Shown here piece by piece: positions 51,524 through 61,929 of a stretch of 64,000 nt of DNA. Below the pieces are notes generated by a model that was not told where the DNA came from, did not search any database, and worked only from the letters and a program-made list of their open reading frames with translations. The position numbers and the translations under genes were made by a program. Source of the DNA: Pseudidiomarina aestuarii (GTDB taxonomy: Bacteria; Pseudomonadota; Gammaproteobacteria; Enterobacterales; Alteromonadaceae); NCBI RefSeq assembly GCF_003987355.1, contig NZ_PIPR01000004.1:1-64000 (forward strand). Reading direction: 5' to 3'. Numbering within the stretch: position 1 is the first letter of the stretch; each line of letters opens with the position of its first letter.

Positions 51524-53983
51524 TTGAAGATTTTAAAGTGGTTTCTGATCACATTTGCGGCCTTGACCGTGCTGGGCGCATTGATGACCGGCGGTCTCTA
51601 CTGGTACATGAAAGATGACCTCCCAAGTGTCGCTGAGCTGCGTGAAGTACGTCTGCAAACCCCTATGCAAGTGTATTCCTCTGACGGCGAACTCATCGCT
51701 CAATTCGGTGAAATTCGGCGAATTCCTCTGCGTTTGGACGAAATTCCAGCAACCTTGCAGGAAGCTTTTTTAGCGACCGAAGATACGCGCTTCTACGATC
51801 ACTTTGGTATTGACCCGATTGGCGTTGCTCGAGCCTTCTTCCAGTTGATGGTCACCGGTGAAATTCAGGGGGGTGGGAGTACCATCACGCAGCAGCTCGC
51901 GCGTAACTTCTATTTAAGCTTTGAACAAACATGGACGCGAAAAATAAAAGAAGCCTTTATTTCCCTGCATATGGAGAGTCAGCTCAGCAAGGATGAAATT
52001 CTGGAGTTGTACTTAAATAAAATCACGTTTGGGCATCGTGCACATGGTGTCGGCGCCGCAGCGCAGGTTTACTACGGTAAAGAAGTGGGTGACTTGACGA
52101 TTGCTCAAATGGCGATGATTGCAGGTTTGCCAAAAGCCCCTTCAACCATGAATCCCATTTCGAACCCAGAACGAGCCCGGGAGCGTCGGGCAGTGGTGTT
52201 GGGGCGGATGCTGGATGAACAGGTTATTACTCGTGATCAATATGAAAACGCGGTGAAAGAGCCGGTTGAAACCCGTTTCCACGGGCCAGAAGTGACGATG
52301 AGCGCGCCTTATCTCGCGGAAATGGTGAGAGCCGAAATGGTCACGCGATACGGTGAGGATTTAGCGTATAACAGTGGCTTTAAGGTCTACACCACGGCCA
52401 GTGCAAAGCAGCAGCGCGCGGCACAATTAGCGGTGCAAAACAATTTACACGCTTATGACGAGCGTCACGGTTATCGTGGCCCTGAGGCGATATTGTGGGA
52501 AGCGGAGGAGGACGCTTGGCAGCCTACGCAAATTCGCGAATATTTGCGTGACGTTGACGCACTGGGTTTGACCTATCCTGCAGTAGTGCTGGGTGTACAA
52601 GACCAACAAGCAATGGTGCTGCGCGGCAGTGGCGAGCCCGTTACCCTGAGGTGGGATGGACTGAAGTGGGCACGTCCCTACATGAATGCTGAACGCCAGG
52701 GAGCTGCACCACAAAATGCAGCGGAAATCTTAAAAGCTGGACATCTCATTCGGATCCGTTTAACTGAAAATGGTTGGCGCTTGGCACAGTTGCCTGAGCC
52801 TGGCGCTGCTATTGTTGCTTTGCGCCCTCAAGATGGTGGCATTGCCGCCGCAGTGGGTGGTTATAGTTTCCGCATCAGTCAATACAATCGGGCGACTCAA
52901 GCAGAGCGACAAGCGGGGTCTAACATCAAGCCGTTTATCTATTCGGCTGCATTAGAGAATGGATTTACGTTAGCAACATTGGTCAACGACGCACCTATTA
53001 ACCAATGGAATCCAGGTAGCGGTATCGCCTGGCGCCCACGTAACTCGCCGGATGTATACGAAGGACCGATCCGAGTTCGCGAAGCCTTAGCGAAATCAAA
53101 GAACGTGGTGTCGGTTCGATTACTGCGCTCCATGGGTGTAAATACAACGGTTGAATATTTGACGCGGTTTGGTTTTGCTTTTGACGAGTTACCGCGCAAC
53201 GAATCGTTGAGTTTGGGCTCTGCGTCGATGACTCCGCTTGAGATTGCGCGTGGTTACGCTGTGTTTGCGAATGGCGGCTTCTTGGTCACGCCTTACTTTA
53301 TTGAACGAATTGCCGATGCCAGTGACACAACCATTTTCCAAGCTCGCCCTGCAGTGGCTTGTGTGTTGTGTGAAACGGAGCGAGAAGTAATTCAGGCTCC
53401 GCAAGTGATCACGGAGCAGAACGCATTCTTGATTACACAAGCCATGAACTCGGCAGTTTGGGGTGGTGGAAGTTGGCAGCACAAAACCGGTTGGAATGGT
53501 ACCGCTTGGCGCATTCAACGCTCGCAACCTATTGTTCGTAAAGCCGATCGCAATATTGTGGGTAAAACGGGTACAACCAACGACGTTAAAGACACCTGGT
53601 TCTCGGGCTATGTCAGTGGTTTAGTAACGACCGCCTGGGTGGGTTTCGACAATCTTGAGCGCGCGTTGGGCTCAAGCACTATGAATGAAAATTTAGATAG
53701 TTCTGAGCAAGAAATTAGTGGTGTTGAGGCAGGTGCGAAAACCGCTTTGCCGATGTGGATTGAGTTTATGGAAACAGCGGTTCAGGACGTTTCAACCGAG
53801 CCATTTGATGTGCCACCTGGCCTCGTGTCAGCACGGATTGATTTGGCGACCGGAAAACTGAGTCGTAATAGCGACTATACCACTGGGTTTGAATACTTTT
53901 TGCCGGGCACTGCACCCACCGAATATGCGGAAGAAGGTTCTTCATCGTCGAATATTTTCGACGATGAAGACTCTATTTTCTGA
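51524..53983 (+). CDS. mrcA: Penicillin-binding protein 1A
   Basis: PBP1a polymerises and cross-links peptidoglycan. The 819-residue protein has a membrane anchor (about 5-28). The glycosyltransferase domain has Glu86 in ATEDTRFYDHFG, GGGSTITQQLARN and KIKEAF. An OB-like insertion follows (about 310-415). The transpeptidase has Ser466 in GSNIKP, SKN and VGKTGTT. TTG 51524 is the start: AAGGGG lies seven bases upstream and MKILKWFLIT matches the family start. Divergence from pilM is a conserved arrangement. Confidence 0.96.
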   Translation: MKILKWFLITFAALTVLGALMTGGLYWYMKDDLPSVAELREVRLQTPMQVYSSDGELIAQFGEIRRIPLRLDEIPATLQEAFLATEDTRFYDHFGIDPIGVARAFFQLMVTGEIQGGGSTITQQLARNFYLSFEQTWTRKIKEAFISLHMESQLSKDEILELYLNKITFGHRAHGVGAAAQVYYGKEVGDLTIAQMAMIAGLPKAPSTMNPISNPERARERRAVVLGRMLDEQVITRDQYENAVKEPVETRFHGPEVTMSAPYLAEMVRAEMVTRYGEDLAYNSGFKVYTTASAKQQRAAQLAVQNNLHAYDERHGYRGPEAILWEAEEDAWQPTQIREYLRDVDALGLTYPAVVLGVQDQQAMVLRGSGEPVTLRWDGLKWARPYMNAERQGAAPQNAAEILKAGHLIRIRLTENGWRLAQLPEPGAAIVALRPQDGGIAAAVGGYSFRISQYNRATQAERQAGSNIKPFIYSAALENGFTLATLVNDAPINQWNPGSGIAWRPRNSPDVYEGPIRVREALAKSKNVVSVRLLRSMGVNTTVEYLTRFGFAFDELPRNESLSLGSASMTPLEIARGYAVFANGGFLVTPYFIERIADASDTTIFQARPAVACVLCETEREVIQAPQVITEQNAFLITQAMNSAVWGGGSWQHKTGWNGTAWRIQRSQPIVRKADRNIVGKTGTTNDVKDTWFSGYVSGLVTTAWVGFDNLERALGSSTMNENLDSSEQEISGVEAGAKTALPMWIEFMETAVQDVSTEPFDVPPGLVSARIDLATGKLSRNSDYTTGFEYFLPGTAPTEYAEEGSSSSNIFDDEDSIF

Positions 53984-53988
53984 GAAAG

Positions 53989-56457
53989 TTAGTCGTCAGC
54001 TCGGTTACTGAGGCGACTCAGTAACTGATTCAAATCAGACTGCACGCCGCCGGCAGTGACCTCTTTGCCGGCGCCGGGTCCGCTGATAACCAACGGCATT
54101 TCTGAATACCAATCGGTGTAAATAACGAAGATATTCTCACCCGGTATTAAATTGGCAAGCATATCGCCCTCGGGAATGTACTCAATACCGACTCGCGCTC
54201 GCACATAGTCATCGTCTTGACGGGCAAAGCTTGCGAGTAAGCGTGGCACTTTACCGGTTTTCTGAGCGTCAGCGTAAAGATCTTGCATGGAGTCGTCGAG
54301 CTCAGGCAACCGTTGCATAAACTCTTCGAGCGAAATATCTTCGAGATGCTCTGGCAGCAAACTATCGATATCAATATCTTGCCAGTCGAGTTTCAATCCG
54401 ATTTCGCGAGCCAAAATCAGGAGTTTTCGAACAATATCTTGGCAAGTTAAATCTTCTCGAGGATCGGGTTCACTTAGACCGCGAACCTTCGCCTCTCGAA
54501 CTAAGTCACTGAACTTCACATCAGCATTGAAGTTTTCGAATAGCCACGACATAGTGCCCGAGAAAATACCAGAAATACTCCGAATTTCATCGCCCTGATT
54601 GCGCAGATCATTGAGCGCATAATTCAGTGGCAGGCCAGCCCCCACGGTGGTGTTGTAGTACCACTCACGTTTGTACTCGCGCTGAATCGTACGAATTTCA
54701 TTATACTGGGCCTCACCAGAGGCGCCGGCGCGCTTGTTGGCACTAATAATGTGTAATCCGTTCGCAAAGAAGCTGGGGTACTGTTGCGCCACTTCAATAG
54801 AGTCAGTGAGGTCAAGCATCACCAGTTCATCATACGGGGCATTGGGTAGCTCTGTGATCAACTGACTCATTTCATAAGGCTTCGCCAGTTGCTCGAAGCT
54901 GTCTTCCCAGTCGGTTAACTCGACGCCATTGTAGTCCAGCCACAGACGGGTCGAGTTGACGATACCGATAATCCGCACATCCATTTGCTCATTAATACGC
55001 TCGCGTAAACGTCGATACAGCGACAACCAAGCACTACCGATGTTGCCACGGCCGACAACCAGTACGCCAAGGCTGCGACGATAGTTAAAGATTTGACTGT
55101 GCACTCGGTTCAGCAAGCGGTTGTCGAGTTTTTGCTCGAGAATGGCGATAACGGCATTCGCGTCTGGCGAAAAGCTCAACCGGCGTAAATTCTGCTCGCT
55201 CAATTCGCGCTTGAATACTTGATACTCTTCGGTTTCCTGGATCCGATTACCGACCATCGCAATCATAGAGTAGCCAGACATTTGGGTGACGTGGTCGTGT
55301 ACATCAACTTGTTCAAGCCAATGCGTCATGAAATCCAAATGGTTCTGGTGATACGCATAATAAGCGTGTTGTTGTTTGACTTCGTTCCAGCTGATCAGCG
55401 GTGTCAGGTCTAGATCTTCGAACTGTTGTACGAGCTTGGCATCACTCAAATCAACCCGGAACAAAACCACTTCGGACAGTGCAGTCAGTACTTTGCCGCG
55501 AGGCTCTGTATCATCATATTGGCCGATACGAGTTTGCTGGTTTTCAACCTTTAAGCTGGAGCGAACGGCAATGACCATACGTTCACGATTGACGGGTTGA
55601 AAGGTGCGCGGATGCAATACAGGACTGCCCAAACGCGCTAACTCTTCGGCTTCTTGCCAATCTAAAATGGGTAGGCTAACAACCCGCTCGACCTTGCGGG
55701 GGTCAGCTGAGTAGACACCGGCGACATCTTTCCAAATCGTGACTTGTTTGGCATCAATAAGGCTACCAACCAAAGTCGCGGAGTAGTCGCTGCCGTTGCG
55801 ACCCAAAATAAGGGAATTGCCCTCAGGGTCACGGCAAATGAAGCCAGTGACGATAAAGCGAGTGCCGTGATGCGGAGCAATGCGCTCTAGGAGTGCTTCA
55901 CGAGAAGGCTCAACGCGAATAAATGGCTCAGGTGCGTCATCGGCAACCAAAAAAGTGCGCGCATCAATGTAGTCGGCAGTAATGCCTTGTTGAATCAGCA
56001 GTGCAGACAATAGTCGCGCTGACCAAAGCTCGCCGTAGGACAACAGTTCTGGGCGACGAGTGATTTCTTCTTCGCCATCGAGCCATCCCTGCCAACGGTC
56101 AAAATCTTGCTCAGACAACTCTAAAATGCGTTCTTGATGCTTGCCGGACAGAAGATCGTTGATCAGTCCTTGCTGATATTTTTTTAATTGGTTCAGTAGA
56201 ACTTGCGCGATGCCGAGGCTATCTTCGTCATGCGCTGCCTCTTCCTTGGCATCAATAATGGCCAGTATGCGGTTGGTCGTATCGCCAGCGGCTGAGACGA
56301 CCACTAGGTCGCTCGCTCCAGCGTACTCAGTCACGATGCGGGCGACGCGGCGGTAACAATAGGCATCGGCAAGGCTGCTGCCACCGAATTTGTGTACTTG
56401 TACCTGGTCTGCAACGGTTTGTATCTGTTCTTCTGTAATCTTGGTTCCAACCACCAT
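53989..56457 (-). CDS. metL: Bifunctional aspartokinase/homoserine dehydrogenase II
   Basis: MetL catalyses the first and third steps of the aspartate pathway on the way to methionine. Aspartokinase occupies about residues 20-450 (VHKFGGSSLAD, LGRNGSDYSATL, DVAGVYSADPRKV). Homoserine dehydrogenase occupies about 455-820 (VVGRGNIGSAWL, SANKRAGASG, GIFSGTMSWLF, GPGAGKEVTAGGVQSD). ATG 56457 is chosen because the predicted -10 leaves almost no leader for the in-frame ATG at 56484; AGGAG lies about 14 bases upstream, longer than usual. MetL of E. coli follows metB; no metB is present here. A MetJ operator lies upstream. Confidence 0.93.
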   Translation of the reverse strand: MVVGTKITEEQIQTVADQVQVHKFGGSSLADAYCYRRVARIVTEYAGASDLVVVSAAGDTTNRILAIIDAKEEAAHDEDSLGIAQVLLNQLKKYQQGLINDLLSGKHQERILELSEQDFDRWQGWLDGEEEITRRPELLSYGELWSARLLSALLIQQGITADYIDARTFLVADDAPEPFIRVEPSREALLERIAPHHGTRFIVTGFICRDPEGNSLILGRNGSDYSATLVGSLIDAKQVTIWKDVAGVYSADPRKVERVVSLPILDWQEAEELARLGSPVLHPRTFQPVNRERMVIAVRSSLKVENQQTRIGQYDDTEPRGKVLTALSEVVLFRVDLSDAKLVQQFEDLDLTPLISWNEVKQQHAYYAYHQNHLDFMTHWLEQVDVHDHVTQMSGYSMIAMVGNRIQETEEYQVFKRELSEQNLRRLSFSPDANAVIAILEQKLDNRLLNRVHSQIFNYRRSLGVLVVGRGNIGSAWLSLYRRLRERINEQMDVRIIGIVNSTRLWLDYNGVELTDWEDSFEQLAKPYEMSQLITELPNAPYDELVMLDLTDSIEVAQQYPSFFANGLHIISANKRAGASGEAQYNEIRTIQREYKREWYYNTTVGAGLPLNYALNDLRNQGDEIRSISGIFSGTMSWLFENFNADVKFSDLVREAKVRGLSEPDPREDLTCQDIVRKLLILAREIGLKLDWQDIDIDSLLPEHLEDISLEEFMQRLPELDDSMQDLYADAQKTGKVPRLLASFARQDDDYVRARVGIEYIPEGDMLANLIPGENIFVIYTDWYSEMPLVISGPGAGKEVTAGGVQSDLNQLLSRLSNRADD

Positions 56458-56499
56458 GATGCGTGTGCGTTCTCCTGTATGCATGCGCGCAAAGCATTG

Positions 56500-56528
56500 A
56501 TTATAGATAAGGTATGCCAGTCTATAAA
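56500..56528 (-). promoter_or_regulatory. Predicted metL promoter
   Basis: On the minus strand a perfect TATAAT (56500-56505) is preceded 17 bases upstream by TTTATA (56523-56528). Transcription would begin near 56493, about 36 bases before ATG 56457. Confidence 0.5.
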
Positions 56529-56554
56529 GCGACTTGCTTGGTTTTTACTCAAAA

Positions 56555-56570
56555 AGACGTATAGATAGCT
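56555..56570. promoter_or_regulatory. MetJ operator (two tandem met boxes)
   Basis: AGACGTAT AGATAGCT reads on the other strand as AGCTATCT ATACGTCT. Compared with the met-box consensus AGACGTCT, one box matches 7 of 8 and the other 5 of 8. It lies between divergent metJ and metL, six bases upstream of the metJ -35. A dimeric MetJ pair with S-adenosylmethionine would bind here. Confidence 0.75.
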
Positions 56571-56575
56571 AAAAG

Positions 56576-56603
56576 TTGACTGTAGCGGTGAGGGCAGTAC
56601 AAT
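56576..56603 (+). promoter_or_regulatory. Predicted metJ promoter
   Basis: TTGACT (56576-56581), a 16-base spacer and TACAAT (56598-56603), 37 bases before the metJ ATG. The adjoining met boxes fit autoregulation. Confidence 0.6.
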
Positions 56604-56639
56604 TCAATACAAAGCTTGGGGTTATGCGACGAGGTGAGC

Positions 56640-56951
56640 ATGAAGTGGGACGGCGAATACATTTATCCATACGTGGAACACGGTCATAAAAGTGAACACG
56701 TCAAAAAAATAACGGTATCGATTCCAACGCGAGTCCTGAAAGTTCTGACGGACGAACGAACTCGTCGTCAAATCAAAAACCTCCGCCACGCCACCAACAG
56801 CGAACTACTGTGCGAAGCCTTTTTACATGCTTTTACGGGCCAACCGCTACCTACTGACGACGATCTTCGCAAAGACAATCCCAACAAAATTCCAGCTGAA
56901 GTGCGCTCCGAACTGGAGCGCCGCGGCCTCCCCATCCCCGACGAAGACTAG
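56640..56951 (+). CDS. metJ: Methionine repressor MetJ
   Basis: This 103-residue ribbon-helix-helix repressor matches E. coli MetJ closely: [25 protein letters not shown] (DNA-contacting beta strand), [36 protein letters not shown]. With S-adenosylmethionine it represses methionine genes. ATG 56640 has GAGGTGAG upstream; an earlier in-frame ATG at 56616 adds non-conserved residues. It is divergent from metL across the met boxes. Confidence 0.97.
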   Translation: MKWDGEYIYPYVEHGHKSEHVKKITVSIPTRVLKVLTDERTRRQIKNLRHATNSELLCEAFLHAFTGQPLPTDDDLRKDNPNKIPAEVRSELERRGLPIPDED

Positions 56952-57013
56952 CCCCGCTCCGGGCGCGAGGCCGGTTGTTGCTCCGCTCCGGCTTAAATCG
57001 TGTTCGCTTACCA

Positions 57014-57069
57014 AGGGACGCCGCGAACCCATCCATGGGGGCTTGCGTCGCGCATCCATGCGCGACACA
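57014..57069. repeat. Double-hairpin intergenic element with CCATCCATGG core
   Basis: Downstream of metJ two small hairpins share CATCCATG centres: CCCAT-CC-ATGGG (57028-57039) and the perfect 9-bp stem GTCGCGCAT-CC-ATGCGCGAC (57047-57066). Elements of this form (CGCCGCGAACCCATCCATGGGGGCT followed by a second CATCCATG hairpin; each quoted part is in 57020-57042) are, from memory, scattered between genes in several marine gammaproteobacteria. No T-run follows. Confidence 0.6.
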
Positions 57070-57080
57070 CCTAACCTACA

Positions 57081-57136
57081 GTTAATAGTGAACTGTGAAT
57101 AGATAATCGAGAGTTACTAGCTAATAGCGTTACTAG
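57081..57136. repeat. Heptad-periodic repeat running into the argH stop codon
   Basis: GTTAATA, GTGAACT, GTGAATA, GATAATC lie in exact 7-base register (57081-57108), followed by TTACTAG, CTAATAG (57114-57127) and CGTTACTAG. The last CTA (57133-57135) is the complement of the argH TAG stop. The blocks resemble those at 149-214 and 21163-21289. Confidence 0.65.
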
Positions 57137-58974
57137 AGTAAGTACTCCAATGCGATTTCATCGCAGGCGTGTTTCTTCGGACAGATCTCGCAATCCTTCA
57201 TGACTTTCTCCGGCAGCTTTTCTTTGACGGTCAGCTTGAAGTTGAGCTTGCCGAAGAACTCTGGAACGCGCGTGAGAACGATGGTGCGAGTGATGCCCAG
57301 TTCACGAGCTTTCCAAAGCAGGAAGGCGACGAGCTCGGCGCCAAGTCCTTTACCTTGAGCGACGGGAAAGAGGCCTAGCGAGCGGATTTCGGCAAGGCCA
57401 GTGCTGTACACATAAAGTGCAGCGCAGCCAACAATTTCGTCGTTGAGCTCGGCAATAGCGAAAGTCTGGATGGCTTGCATGATGTCGGCTTTGCTACGTG
57501 GCAAGTTCTCACCCTGTTCGGCCCAGTAAGCGATCAGTTCGCAGATTTTATCGACATCGCTCAGGCGGGCTTGACGCACGTGTTTGCTCGCAGCTTCGGC
57601 GGCATGGAGCCAATCGCTGGCGTGTTTGATGGCTAGGCGGACGGCACTGGGCGCGGTACCACCGAGGGCGCGGCGCTGATTCAATCCGTAGCGAATGTCG
57701 AGGATTGGGTAGACATCATCCTCGATTAAGTCGCTAATGGTCTTAAACTGCTCAACTGATAATTGCTCGAGTGCGACCCCGTGTTGCTGTGCGAGTTGCA
57801 CGGCGCTTCCGGTCAAATGGTGGGCATCTCGAAAGGGTACGCCTTTGCTCACTAGATAATCGGCAAGCTCGGTGGCGTTGCTGTAACCGAGAGCTGCTTG
57901 AAGCTCAGCATGCTCAACGTTAACGCGCACATGCGGAATAGCAAAGGTGCACATTTGTAGGCATTGCAAGTAAGTATGCAGCGCTGCAAATAGGCCTTCT
58001 TTGTCCTCTTGCATGTCTTTGTTATACGCGAGCGGCAAGCCTTTTAATGTGGTTTGTAACGCAACTTGATGGCCGATAACACGACCTGCTTTGCCACGCA
58101 GTAGCTCGAACAAATCGGGGTTTTTCTTCTGTGGCATCAATGAGGAGCCACTGCTAATTTTGTCGCTCATGCTGAAGCAGCCTGACTCACCCGAGCAATA
58201 GAAGATGGCATCCTCAGCCAAGCGTGAGAGGTGTATCATGCCGATACTGGCAGTGTTCAAGAGATCCAGTGCAAAGTCACGGTCGGATACACCATCGAGA
58301 CTATTTTCATTAGCCTGACGGAAACCAAGCTCCTGCGCGAGTAAACTACGATCAATAGGGGCTGTGGTGCCGGCAAGTGCTCCACTACCCAGCGGACAAA
58401 AGTCCATGCGTTTGAGGCCATCTTTAAGGCGTGAAACATCGCGCTGCAACATTTGCACGTAAGCCATGGCCCAGTGACCAGCCACAATAGGCTGTGCTCG
58501 TTGCAGATGCGTATAGCCCGGCAACAGTGCATCGCTGTATTGCTCCGCAAAGTTCAGCAATGCTTGAATGAGGACTAAGTTGGTACTCACGAGCTGTTGC
58601 GCAAACTGCTTGCAGAACAATCGCAAGTCGGTTGCAACTAAATCATTGCGACTCCGACCCGTGTGCAGCTTTTTCGCAGTACTACCGATACGATTAATAA
58701 GCTCGGCTTCCACCCAGCTGTGAATATCTTCGGCATCGGTTTGTAAAGGCAACTGCGGGTCTTTTGTCACCGCTTTGACGAGGTCTTGCAGTGCCGTTTG
58801 TAACTGCTCATTTTCATCGGCAGTCAACAATTCTGCAGCATGGAGTGCTTGCGCCCAGGCCTGTGAAGCCTGCAAATCAAAGGGTGCTAGCACATAGTCA
58901 AAGGCTAGTGAGTCATTAAATTGTTTGAACTCAGCGGCACTCGGCTCACTGAAACGTCCACCCCACAAACTCAT
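57133..58974 (-). CDS. argH: Bifunctional argininosuccinate lyase / N-acetylglutamate synthase ArgH(A)
   Basis: This 613-residue fusion has argininosuccinate lyase at about 1-460 ([37 protein letters not shown], signature [12 protein letters not shown]). A GNAT domain follows (about 470-613; [53 protein letters not shown]). A Cys-rich stretch lies near the end ([10 protein letters not shown]). The fusion supplies both the last step and the first acetylation of the arginine pathway. It is known from Moritella and relatives. It overlaps argG by four bases. Confidence 0.96.
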   Translation of the reverse strand: MSLWGGRFSEPSAAEFKQFNDSLAFDYVLAPFDLQASQAWAQALHAAELLTADENEQLQTALQDLVKAVTKDPQLPLQTDAEDIHSWVEAELINRIGSTAKKLHTGRSRNDLVATDLRLFCKQFAQQLVSTNLVLIQALLNFAEQYSDALLPGYTHLQRAQPIVAGHWAMAYVQMLQRDVSRLKDGLKRMDFCPLGSGALAGTTAPIDRSLLAQELGFRQANENSLDGVSDRDFALDLLNTASIGMIHLSRLAEDAIFYCSGESGCFSMSDKISSGSSLMPQKKNPDLFELLRGKAGRVIGHQVALQTTLKGLPLAYNKDMQEDKEGLFAALHTYLQCLQMCTFAIPHVRVNVEHAELQAALGYSNATELADYLVSKGVPFRDAHHLTGSAVQLAQQHGVALEQLSVEQFKTISDLIEDDVYPILDIRYGLNQRRALGGTAPSAVRLAIKHASDWLHAAEAASKHVRQARLSDVDKICELIAYWAEQGENLPRSKADIMQAIQTFAIAELNDEIVGCAALYVYSTGLAEIRSLGLFPVAQGKGLGAELVAFLLWKARELGITRTIVLTRVPEFFGKLNFKLTVKEKLPEKVMKDCEICPKKHACDEIALEYLL

Positions 58975-60200
58975 GATGATTGATCCCCATCTTCGGCTTG
59001 GCCATGTAGCGCCCGTATACGCGATGCCAGGCTATAGAGACGAATAAAGCCTTCGGCATGCTTTTGATTATAGACTTCGTCTTCATCAAAGGTAGCAAAC
59101 GCATTGGAATACAGGCTATTTGGACTCTGCCGTTGAGTCACGGTCACGTTGCCTTTGTAGAGCTTCACGACAACGTCGCCAGTTAATGGCTCGGCGATAG
59201 TTTCGGCAGCGGCTAATAGTGCGTGGCGCAGTGGAGTAAACCAGCGGCCGTCATACATGAGTTGAGCGAATTCATTGCCCAAACGAATACGGTAATCGAG
59301 CACGCTGCGGTCAAGAACTAGCGACTCCAATCCGAGCAACGCGGCACGCAGAACAGCTCCTGCAGGAGTTTCATAACAGCCACGTGACTTCATACCCACT
59401 AAACGGTTTTCGACCATATCGAGACGACCTACACCGTGCGCTCCAGCAACACTATTTAAGTGCAGAATAGCGTCAACGGCACTATATGCCTGACCGTCAA
59501 TATGTGAGAGTTCGCCCTGGTTGAAAGACAACTGTATATATTGCGGTTTGTCGGGTGCTTGTTCCGGCGCAGCGGTCCAGGTCCAGACTTGCTCGCTCGG
59601 CTCACACCACGGATCTTCGAGCTCGCCACCTTCGGTTGAGATGTGCCAGAGGTTGGCGTCACGACTATAGATTTTGGTCGCCGACGCACTACATGGGATA
59701 TTCCGTTCCGCTAAATATGCCAGCAACTGTGGACGAGAGCGCATCGACCACTCACGCCACGGTGCAATGACTTTGAGTTCAGGTGCTAAGGCGGCAAAGG
59801 CCGACTCGAAGCGAACTTGGTCGTTGCCTTTACCAGTGCAGCCGTGGCACAGCGCATCAGCGCCCACTTGTTTAGCAATAGCGACCTGAGCTTCGGCAAT
59901 AATAGGTCGTGCTAAAGCTGTACCGAGCAAGTACTGACCTTCATAGATGGCGCCAGTTTTGAGCGTTGGATAGATGACCTCGCGAGCAAACTTTTCTTTC
60001 AAATCCACTACATGACAGCTACTCGCTCCGGACGCGATAGCTTTGGCCTCCACGCCTTCTAGTTCCTCATCACCTTGGCCAACATCCGCCACAAAAGCGA
60101 CCACTTCGCAGTCATAATTTTCTTTCAGCCAAGGCACAATAGCGGAGGTATCCAAGCCGCCCGAGTAGGCTAAAACAACTTTGTTAACACTAGAATTCAT
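58971..60200 (-). CDS. argG: Argininosuccinate synthase
   Basis: ArgG joins citrulline and aspartate using ATP. The 409-residue protein has the N-type PP-loop [15 protein letters not shown], the [13 protein letters not shown] segment, and [18 protein letters not shown]. It overlaps argF upstream and argH downstream by four bases each. Confidence 0.97.
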   Translation of the reverse strand: MNSSVNKVVLAYSGGLDTSAIVPWLKENYDCEVVAFVADVGQGDEELEGVEAKAIASGASSCHVVDLKEKFAREVIYPTLKTGAIYEGQYLLGTALARPIIAEAQVAIAKQVGADALCHGCTGKGNDQVRFESAFAALAPELKVIAPWREWSMRSRPQLLAYLAERNIPCSASATKIYSRDANLWHISTEGGELEDPWCEPSEQVWTWTAAPEQAPDKPQYIQLSFNQGELSHIDGQAYSAVDAILHLNSVAGAHGVGRLDMVENRLVGMKSRGCYETPAGAVLRAALLGLESLVLDRSVLDYRIRLGNEFAQLMYDGRWFTPLRHALLAAAETIAEPLTGDVVVKLYKGNVTVTQRQSPNSLYSNAFATFDEDEVYNQKHAEGFIRLYSLASRIRALHGQAEDGDQSS

Positions 60201-61111
60201 GTGGCAGATCCTTCAAATAAAGTCACTAATATGGCGTTTTGTGCATGTAAACGGTTCTCGGCTTGCTGCAGAACCAGTGATTGCTCGCTATCGATCACCT
60301 CGGCAGTCACTTCACGACCCCGGTACGCAGGCAAGCAATGCATAAAGAATTTTGCGCGCAAACGTTTCATTAAATCCGAGTTGACCTGATAAGGTGCAAA
60401 GTCGTGCATGACTTGGTTGTTATCTCGGTTTTGTCCCATCGAAAACCATGTATCTGTATAAATAGCATCGGTTTCTTTCAATTGCGTTAAATCATGCGTC
60501 ACTGTAATCGTCGCACCGGTGCTGGCACCGAGCTTTTGTGCCTCTGTAATGCGTTGCGCATCAGGCGCATAGCCTTCCGGAGTCACAATTTGCAGTGACA
60601 ACCCGGTTAATGCAGCGCCAGCAATTAAGGCATGACAAACGTTGTTGCCATCGCCCATCCAAGTCAGGTGCGTTTGCTTCAAATCACCGCACTGTTCTTG
60701 CAATGTGAGTAAGTCCGCGAGAGCTTGGCAGGGATGGCATTCGTCGCTTAATGCATTAATCACTGGTTTAGGCGAAGCCTTGGCCAACTCGGACAAGGTC
60801 GTTTGTTGATAGACCCGCGCAACAATAGCGTCATGCCACAGCGCCAAATTCGCGCCAACATCGCTGGCCGGCTCGCGTTCACCCATAAGGCCCGCAGCTT
60901 CAAGATAAATACTATGGCCGCCAAGGCGATTAATACCAGCGGCAAAGCTGGCGCGCGTGCGTAATGAGGGCTTTTCAAACAAGAGCGCAATACTTTTGCC
61001 GTGCAGAACTTGGCTCCACGCTGCTGGACGTTGTTTGATGGTATGGCTGAGTTGCAGTAATGCGTCAGCTTGTTGCGCGGTTAAATCGCGCAGTTGCAAT
61101 AAATCATGCAT
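60197..61111 (-). CDS. argF: Ornithine carbamoyltransferase
   Basis: ArgF makes citrulline from ornithine and carbamoyl phosphate. The 304-residue protein has [12 protein letters not shown] (carbamoyl-phosphate site), [33 protein letters not shown] and the catalytic [11 protein letters not shown]. It follows argB after a 47-base gap that shows no clear promoter. The length is that of the short anabolic type. Confidence 0.97.
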   Translation of the reverse strand: MHDLLQLRDLTAQQADALLQLSHTIKQRPAAWSQVLHGKSIALLFEKPSLRTRASFAAGINRLGGHSIYLEAAGLMGEREPASDVGANLALWHDAIVARVYQQTTLSELAKASPKPVINALSDECHPCQALADLLTLQEQCGDLKQTHLTWMGDGNNVCHALIAGAALTGLSLQIVTPEGYAPDAQRITEAQKLGASTGATITVTHDLTQLKETDAIYTDTWFSMGQNRDNNQVMHDFAPYQVNSDLMKRLRAKFFMHCLPAYRGREVTAEVIDSEQSLVLQQAENRLHAQNAILVTLFEGSAT

Positions 61112-61158
61112 GTATTCGATTCACTTCTATTGGTTTATTCAAGAGTTAATGAGTGGCA

Positions 61159-61929
61159 TTAGTCGATGCGAATGCGGGTTCCGGCTGCTTCACCCTTTGC
61201 CAATCGGGTTAGCGCTGTGGCATCTTGCCAGCCGGCCACCGCGATGCTTCGTCGCGAGGCTTTAGCTGCGGCTAGCGCCGCATTGAGTTTGACCACCATA
61301 CCGTCACGAATGGTGCCATCGGCCAATAAGGCTTCGGCTTGATCGGCGCGAATGGTGTCGATGAGTTGTCCTTGTTGGTCAAGAATTCCGGGGACGTCGG
61401 TCAGTAAAATCAGATCGGCATGCAGCAATTGTGCGACGGCTGCGGCTGCTAGATCAGCGTTTACATTGAGGCGTTGACCTTCGACGCTGACACCGATGGA
61501 ACTGATGACCGGAACGAAGTTCTGGTCGAGCAATAATTGCAATAGGGTGGCATCGTTCGGCTCGGGGTTGCCAACAGCACCAAGCTCGCTATTGATCGAA
61601 CAACGAATGGAGTGACCAGCAAATAGCGTGAGGCCGACGGTATTTAATCCAAGCTTCTGCCCTACCGCGCACAAAGCAGAGTTCACATCGCCCGCAAGCA
61701 CACCTGCCACTATCGGCATGTGGCTTTCCAAAGTAACGCGCTGACCAGCTACTTTGGCACTCTGAAAACCCAGCTGTTCGAGCTGCTTTTGAACCTGATC
61801 GCCGCCACCATGAACCACGACGAGCGTGCGAATCGCCGCTAGACGAACCAATATGGTGAGCACATGCTCAAGCGCTGTCGCATCTTGCAATGCACGTCCA
61901 CCAAGTTTGATAACCAGAGGCGTTGTCAT
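61159..61929 (-). CDS. argB: Acetylglutamate kinase
   Basis: ArgB phosphorylates N-acetylglutamate. The 256-residue protein has VIKLGGRAL, VVVHGGGDQVQKQLEQLG, NVNADLAAAAVAQLL, LILLTDVPGIL and GMVVKLNAALAA. It lacks the N-terminal helix of arginine-inhibited kinases, so feedback inhibition is less likely. It overlaps argC by four bases. Confidence 0.95.
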   Translation of the reverse strand: MTTPLVIKLGGRALQDATALEHVLTILVRLAAIRTLVVVHGGGDQVQKQLEQLGFQSAKVAGQRVTLESHMPIVAGVLAGDVNSALCAVGQKLGLNTVGLTLFAGHSIRCSINSELGAVGNPEPNDATLLQLLLDQNFVPVISSIGVSVEGQRLNVNADLAAAAVAQLLHADLILLTDVPGILDQQGQLIDTIRADQAEALLADGTIRDGMVVKLNAALAAAKASRRSIAVAGWQDATALTRLAKGEAAGTRIRID

